A DNA stretch of 64,000 nucleotides, from NCBI GenBank assembly GCA_052324925.1, contig JBQPRE010000001.1; one strand, written 5' to 3'. The DNA comes from Flavimobilis sp052324925 (lineage in GTDB: Bacteria > Actinomycetota > Actinomycetes > Actinomycetales > Cellulomonadaceae). The notes under the pieces were generated by a model. The model had not been told where the DNA came from and made no database searches. It saw only the letters and a program-made list of their open reading frames with translations. The position numbers and the translations under genes are program-made. Below, piece after piece: positions 60,187-64,000 of the stretch. Within the stretch, counting starts at the first letter, position 1. Each line of letters starts with the position of its first letter.

Positions 60187-61257
60187 ATGCCCGCATCATC
60201 GACGCTGCGCCGACGCCTGACCCTCACGCTCGGCACGGCAGCCGCGCTCACGCTCGCCCTCACGGCGTGCACCTCGAACGAAGCACCCGCTGACCCGACG
60301 TCGGCTCAGGGGGGCAACGGCACGTCCGCCGCGCCCGTGGCGGGATCGAACGACGAGCCGGGCGAGAAGGTTGTCATCGGGTTCTCGGGCCCGGCGGCTG
60401 ACCACGGCTGGCTCGGTGCGATCAACAAGGCTGCGCTTGCGGAGGCGGAGCGGTACTCCGACGTCGAGCTCAAGGTGTCGGAGGGCACGAACGACGCGAA
60501 CCTCCAGATCTCCCAGGTGGAGACCTTCATCAACGAGAAGGTCGATGCGATCGTGCTCCTGCCCACCGATGGTGCTGCGCTCACGGACGTCGCCATCAAG
60601 GCGATGGAGGCGGGCATCCCGGTCATCAACGTCGACCGAGAGTTCTCCTCGACGTTTGCGGCACGTGTGACGGTGCTGGGTGACAACTACGGCATGGGTG
60701 TCTCGGCCGGCACGTACATCTGCGAGCGGCTTGCCGGTCAGCCGGACGCGGTTGTCGCTGAGATCGCCGGGATCGATTCGCTGCCCCTCACGCAGGACCG
60801 GACGAAGGGCTTCAACGATGCGCTCGCGGGTTGTGGCCTGTCCGTGTCGAACCGTGTCGCGGCGGACTTCACGATCCAGGGCGGTGAGTCGGTGACGGCG
60901 CAGCTGCTGCAGGCGGCGCCGAAGATCGACGCGATCTGGAACCACGACGACGACCAGGGCATCGGTGTGCTCGCCGCGATCGAGACGGCGAAGCGTGATG
61001 AGTTCTTCATGGTCGGCGGTGCGGGTTCGAAGGACGCGATGGAGCTCATCAAGAGCGGTGACTCCGTCGTCGAGGCCACGGTCATCTACCCCTCGACGCA
61101 GGCTGCCGACGGCGTGCGTCTCGCTCGCCTCGTCGCGCAGGACCGCCTCATGGGCGATCTCGTCTCGGGCACGGTCCCGCGTGAGGTTCAGCTCTACGCA
61201 CCCGTCGTGACGAAGGACAACGTCGACGAGTTCATCGGCGCGGCCTTCGTGTCCTGA
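60187..61257 (+). CDS. Sugar-binding lipoprotein of the ABC transporter
   Basis: A 356-residue CUT2 binding protein (RbsB/Peripla_BP_4 type). The signal peptide ends in lipobox LTAC at Cys28, followed by a Gly/Ser/Ala linker. The mature protein has VIGFSGPAADHGWLGAINKAA, VDAIVLLPTDGAALTDVA, VINVDREFSS and GIDSLPLTQDRTKGFNDAL, all typical of ribose- or inositol-binding proteins. The ligand cannot be read. ATG 60187 has AAGGAGA about seven bases upstream. Confidence 0.93.
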   Translation: MPASSTLRRRLTLTLGTAAALTLALTACTSNEAPADPTSAQGGNGTSAAPVAGSNDEPGEKVVIGFSGPAADHGWLGAINKAALAEAERYSDVELKVSEGTNDANLQISQVETFINEKVDAIVLLPTDGAALTDVAIKAMEAGIPVINVDREFSSTFAARVTVLGDNYGMGVSAGTYICERLAGQPDAVVAEIAGIDSLPLTQDRTKGFNDALAGCGLSVSNRVAADFTIQGGESVTAQLLQAAPKIDAIWNHDDDQGIGVLAAIETAKRDEFFMVGGAGSKDAMELIKSGDSVVEATVIYPSTQAADGVRLARLVAQDRLMGDLVSGTVPREVQLYAPVVTKDNVDEFIGAAFVS

Positions 61258-61314
61258 CCCTGTCCGGGCGGGCGCGTGCGCGCCCCCCCGGTCCTGTCCG
61301 AGAGGAGGACGAAC

Positions 61315-62529
61315 ATGAGTGGAACGGCACAGCCTCGGCTGGGTGTGGGGATGGTCGGCTACGCCTTCATGGGTGCGGCTCACTCGCAGGCCTGGCGCAG
61401 TGCGCCTCGGTTCTTCGACCTGCCTCGTGCGGTCGACATGGCGGCCTTGTGCGGTCGCAACGGTGCCGCGGTCGCTGCGGCGGCGGACCGTCTCGGGTGG
61501 CGGACGACGGAGACGGACTGGCGGGCGCTCATCGAGCGTGACGACGTCGATCTTGTCGACGTGTGTACGCCGGGTGACACGCATGAGGAGATCGCGATCG
61601 CGGCGCTCGAGGCGGGCAAGCACGTCCTGTGCGAGAAGCCGCTTGCGAACACGCTCGCCCAGGCGGAGCGCATGGCTGAGGCCGCGCGTGCGGCTGAGGC
61701 GAGGGGGCAGGTCGCGATGGTCGGCTTCACCTATCGGCGCGTCCCGGCGATCCAGCTTGCGCGCCAGCTCGTCGAGGAGGGCCGGATCGGGCAGGTGCGG
61801 CACGTGCGTGCGCAGTACCTGCAGGACTGGATCGCGGATCCCGAGGCGCCGCTGTCGTGGCGGCTCGACCGTGAGAAGGCGGGGTCGGGTTCGCTCGGTG
61901 ACATCGGGGCTCACGTGGTCGATCTCGCTCAGTTCATCACGGGGGAGTGGCTCACAGGGGTCTCGGGCCTGCTCGAGACGTTCGTCCACGAGCGCCCTAC
62001 TGCTGATGCTCATGCGGGTCTGCGTGGGGAGGCGGGTGCCGGTCGCGGTCCGGTGACGGTCGACGACGCGGCGGTGTTCTATGGCCGACTCACCGGGGGC
62101 GGTCTCGCGACGTTCGAGGCGACGCGCTTCGCGTGGGGTCGGAAGAACGCGATCCGGATCGAGATCAATGGCTCGTCGGGCTCGCTCGCGTTCGACTTCG
62201 AGGACATGAACGTCCTGCACCATTTCGATGCGGCTGAGCCTGCGCGCACGGCGGGCTTCCGTCGGATCGTCGTCACGGAGCCCGAGCACCCGTTCGTCGG
62301 GGCGTGGTGGCCTGCGGGCCACGGGCTCGGTTACGAGCACGGTTTCACGCACCAGGTGGTTGATCTCGTCGAGGCGGTGGCGTCGGGTGCGGTGGTGCGT
62401 CCGACGTTCGACGACGGCCTTCAGGTGCAGCGGGTGCTTGACGCGGTTGAGCGTTCGAGCCTTGCCAACAATGTGTGGGTCCCGGTTCCGGAGCCCCGCC
62501 GCGTGCAGCCTGCCGCGGCCCGAGAGTGA
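61315..62529 (+). CDS. Gfo/Idh/MocA-family sugar dehydrogenase (levoglucosan-dehydrogenase-like)
   Basis: A 404-residue NAD(P)-dependent sugar oxidoreductase. The Rossmann start is GVGMVGYAFMGAAHSQAW, and CEKPLANT carries the catalytic Lys108; the triad is completed by Asp196 and His200 in SLGDIGAHVVD. From memory the central segment FTYRRVPAIQLARQLVEEG and YLQDWIADPEAPLSWR is close to levoglucosan dehydrogenase and inositol dehydrogenases, which oxidise a ring hydroxyl to a keto group. Its neighbours ThuA and a TIM-barrel isomerase point the same way. ATG 61315 has GAGGAGGA about five bases upstream. Confidence 0.88.
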   Translation: MSGTAQPRLGVGMVGYAFMGAAHSQAWRSAPRFFDLPRAVDMAALCGRNGAAVAAAADRLGWRTTETDWRALIERDDVDLVDVCTPGDTHEEIAIAALEAGKHVLCEKPLANTLAQAERMAEAARAAEARGQVAMVGFTYRRVPAIQLARQLVEEGRIGQVRHVRAQYLQDWIADPEAPLSWRLDREKAGSGSLGDIGAHVVDLAQFITGEWLTGVSGLLETFVHERPTADAHAGLRGEAGAGRGPVTVDDAAVFYGRLTGGGLATFEATRFAWGRKNAIRIEINGSSGSLAFDFEDMNVLHHFDAAEPARTAGFRRIVVTEPEHPFVGAWWPAGHGLGYEHGFTHQVVDLVEAVASGAVVRPTFDDGLQVQRVLDAVERSSLANNVWVPVPEPRRVQPAAARE

Positions 62530-62540
62530 GGAGAGCTGCT

Positions 62541-63542
62541 GTGGCACGACCGATCACGCTGTTCACCGGCCAGTGGGCCGACCTGCCGTTCGAGGAGGTT
62601 GCACGTCTGGCCTCGGGTTGGGGCTATGACGGCCTGGAGATCGCCTGCTGGGGCGACCACCTCGACCCGTGGCGCGTCGACGAGCCCGGGTACGTCGAGG
62701 GGCGCCTCGAGATCCTTGAGCGGCACGGCCTCAAGGTGTGGACGATCTCGAACCACCTCAAGGGGCAGGCGGTGTGTGACGATCCGATCGATGCTCGGCA
62801 CCGCGACATGCTGCCCGACGTCGTCTGGGGTGATGGTGATCCGGAGGGCGTGCGGACGCGCGCGGCCGAGGAGATGAAGCTGACTGCGCGGCTCGCGCGC
62901 AAGATGGGGGTCGACACGGTCGTGGGCTTCACGGGCTCGTCGATCTGGAAGTACGTCGCGATGTTCCCGCCGGCAAGCGCTTCGATGATCGAGGCGGGGT
63001 ACGAGGACTTCGCGCGTCGGTGGAACCCGATCCTCGACGTCTTCGACGGCGAGGGTGTGCGGTTCGCGCACGAGGTGCACCCGAGCGAGATCGCGTACGA
63101 CTACTGGACGACGCATGCGGCGCTCGAGGCCATCGGGCACCGCGAGGCCTTTGGTCTCAACTGGGACCCGAGCCACATGGTGTGGCAGGACATCGACCCG
63201 GTGAGCTTCCTGTGGGACTTCCGCGACCGGATCTACCACGTTGACTGCAAGGACACGAAGAAGCGCATGACCAACGGCCGCAACGGCCGGTTGGGGTCGC
63301 ACCTGCCGTGGGCGGACCCGCGGCGTGGTTGGGACTTCGTCTCGACGGGGCACGGTGACGTGCCGTGGGAGGACGCCTTCCGCATGCTCACGACGATCGG
63401 CTACACCGGTCCGATCTCGGTCGAGTGGGAGGACGCGGGGATGGATCGTCTCGTCGGTGCCCCGGAGGCGCTCGAATTCGTGCGGCGCACAGCGTTCGAC
63501 GCGCCGACTGCCGCGTTCGACGCAGCGTTCAGCGTCCGCTGA
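62541..63542 (+). CDS. Sugar phosphate isomerase/epimerase-like TIM barrel
   Basis: A 333-residue xylose-isomerase-like TIM barrel (AP endonuclease 2 family). Metal ligands are probably Glu in FAHEVHPSE, Asp in LNWDPSH, the His of YHVDCKD, and Glu in SVEWEDAG. Relatives include IolE/IolI and the enzymes that isomerise or eliminate from 3-keto sugars and glycosides (established for some members). The gene follows the dehydrogenase by 11 bases, so acting on its keto product is plausible (inference). GTG 62541 has GAGGAG about seven bases upstream. A terminator follows. Confidence 0.85.
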   Translation: MARPITLFTGQWADLPFEEVARLASGWGYDGLEIACWGDHLDPWRVDEPGYVEGRLEILERHGLKVWTISNHLKGQAVCDDPIDARHRDMLPDVVWGDGDPEGVRTRAAEEMKLTARLARKMGVDTVVGFTGSSIWKYVAMFPPASASMIEAGYEDFARRWNPILDVFDGEGVRFAHEVHPSEIAYDYWTTHAALEAIGHREAFGLNWDPSHMVWQDIDPVSFLWDFRDRIYHVDCKDTKKRMTNGRNGRLGSHLPWADPRRGWDFVSTGHGDVPWEDAFRMLTTIGYTGPISVEWEDAGMDRLVGAPEALEFVRRTAFDAPTAAFDAAFSVR

Positions 63543-63550
63543 TCGTTTGA

Positions 63551-63595
63551 GGAGCCGGCCCGGGTGCGTCTCGCGACGCTCTCGGGCCGGCCTCC
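63551..63595 (+). terminator. Terminator of the sugar operon
   Basis: A long imperfect hairpin: inner stem GCGTC / GACGC with a TCGC loop, a 3-by-3 internal loop, an 8-bp CCGGCCCG / CGGGCCGG stem, and an outer GGAG / CTCC pair set. It starts eight bases after the last stop and insulates the rrn promoters. Confidence 0.75.
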
Positions 63596-63657
63596 GCACG
63601 CGCACCGCGCATGGCTCGCCCGGTGTGACGACCCGCCAGCCGCGGATCCTCAACGAT

Positions 63658-63687
63658 TTGGCATGAGCGCGGCGGCACGTGTAATGT
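63658..63687 (+). promoter_or_regulatory. Candidate rrn promoter P1
   Basis: TTGGCA (63658-63663), an 18-base spacer, then TAATGT (63682-63687), upstream of the conserved rRNA leader. It is weaker in match than P2. Confidence 0.5.
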
Positions 63688-63772
63688 TCTTCGAGCCAGC
63701 CCGGCAGGGCGAAGGAACGGGGTCACGATCCCGGGCCGAACCGCCGCGGCTCAGCCACCCACCTCACCAGGT

Positions 63773-63789
63773 ACTCCGGAAACCGGAGT
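63773..63789 (+). other. Hairpin in the rrn upstream region
   Basis: A perfect 7-bp stem (ACTCCGG / CCGGAGT) with an AAA loop, between the two rrn promoters. Confidence 0.4.
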
Positions 63790-63851
63790 GCACGTGTGTG
63801 TGCGGGAGGCGCGGAAGCTTCCGAGGCTCGGATCCAGTCGAAAGACGGGGT

Positions 63852-63880
63852 TTGACACGGAGAAGCGAACGGGGTAAGGT
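63852..63880 (+). promoter_or_regulatory. rrn promoter P2
   Basis: TTGACA (63852-63857), a 17-base spacer, then TAAGGT (63875-63880), the best housekeeping promoter in the window. It is 58 bases upstream of the conserved rRNA leader element, so transcription should start near 63887. Confidence 0.85.
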
Positions 63881-63937
63881 TGAACGGTTGCCTCCGAGCA
63901 GGACCCGCAAGGGAAGAGCGAGGATGCGCGTCTGTTC

Positions 63938-64000
63938 CTTGAGAACTCAACAGTGTGCTTGATAGTCAATGCCAAATAACTCTCGTACGAGAGGGAAGCC
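63938..64000 (+). other. 16S rRNA leader element (rRNA gene begins beyond the window)
   Basis: CCTTGAGAACTCAACAGTGT (63938-63957) is the conserved leader motif found before actinobacterial 16S genes, followed by a TGCCAAAT segment. The palindrome CTCTCGTACGAGAG is at 63981-63994. These belong to antitermination and precursor-processing elements; the mature 16S sequence itself is not reached. Confidence 0.85.

Noticed and set aside
60196..62547. 783-residue open frame on the minus strand opposite the binding protein and dehydrogenase genes
   Set aside because: It spans two well supported genes and the gap between them; no motifs.

Overview
The window is chromosomal DNA from a high-GC actinobacterium. 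Evidence for this is the GC-rich codon use, abundant GTG starts, NucS in place of MutS/MutL, the GlgE alpha-glucan pathway, class Ib ribonucleotide reductase behind NrdR boxes, and the gene orders wecA-atpI-atpBEFHAGDC-DUF2550 and etfBA-iscS-mnmA-metE-like-ligA. The rrn leader, LigA insertion and plant-sugar enzymes suggest Micrococcales, perhaps Cellulomonadaceae or Sanguibacteraceae. That placement is inference. No phage, transposon, CRISPR array or tRNA was seen; this is core chromosome with sugar-utilisation and regulatory islands.

Layout. 1-8.8 kb: end of a WecA-type transferase, then the complete F1Fo ATP synthase operon and a DUF2550 gene, closed by a hairpin terminator. 8.8-11.4 kb: an SRPBCC protein, nucS and nagA. 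11.4-17.5 kb: a LacI repressor, a GH31 alpha-xylosidase, a GH1 beta-glucosidase and a CE7 acetyl esterase; near-identical palindromic operators sit at the alpha-xylosidase and beta-glucosidase promoters. 17.5-22.7 kb: a repeat-rich regulatory region with paired NrdR boxes, then nrdH-nrdI-nrdE-(DUF3592-like)-nrdF. 22.7-31.5 kb: a KstD-like flavoprotein facing a TetR gene, a phosphoribosyltransferase, an FKBP lipoprotein, two alpha/beta hydrolases, and a 740-residue coiled-coil protein built on strict 11-residue repeats. 31.7-35.3 kb: a repeat-bearing membrane protein, a lipoprotein and a thioredoxin/TPR co-chaperone-like protein. 35.4-45.3 kb: glgX, glgE, treS, mak and glgB on the minus strand. 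45.5-55.4 kb: etfBA, iscS, mnmA, a MetE-fold protein, a prolyl oligopeptidase and ligA. 55.5-63.5 kb: ThuA and a ROK repressor facing a ribose-type ABC transporter, a Gfo/Idh/MocA dehydrogenase and a xylose-isomerase-like TIM barrel. 63.6-64 kb: tandem rrn promoters and the 16S leader; the rRNA starts beyond the window.

How it fits together. The LacI block would release xylose, glucose and acetate from xyloglucan or xylan fragments. TreS, Mak, GlgE and GlgB turn trehalose into branched alpha-glucan, and GlgX debranches it. The last operon looks like uptake and oxidation of one sugar or glycoside, possibly through a 3-keto intermediate. About ten genes appear to be leaderless, with a TANNNT-like -10 element ending 6-8 bases before the start codon; several starts were chosen on that basis.
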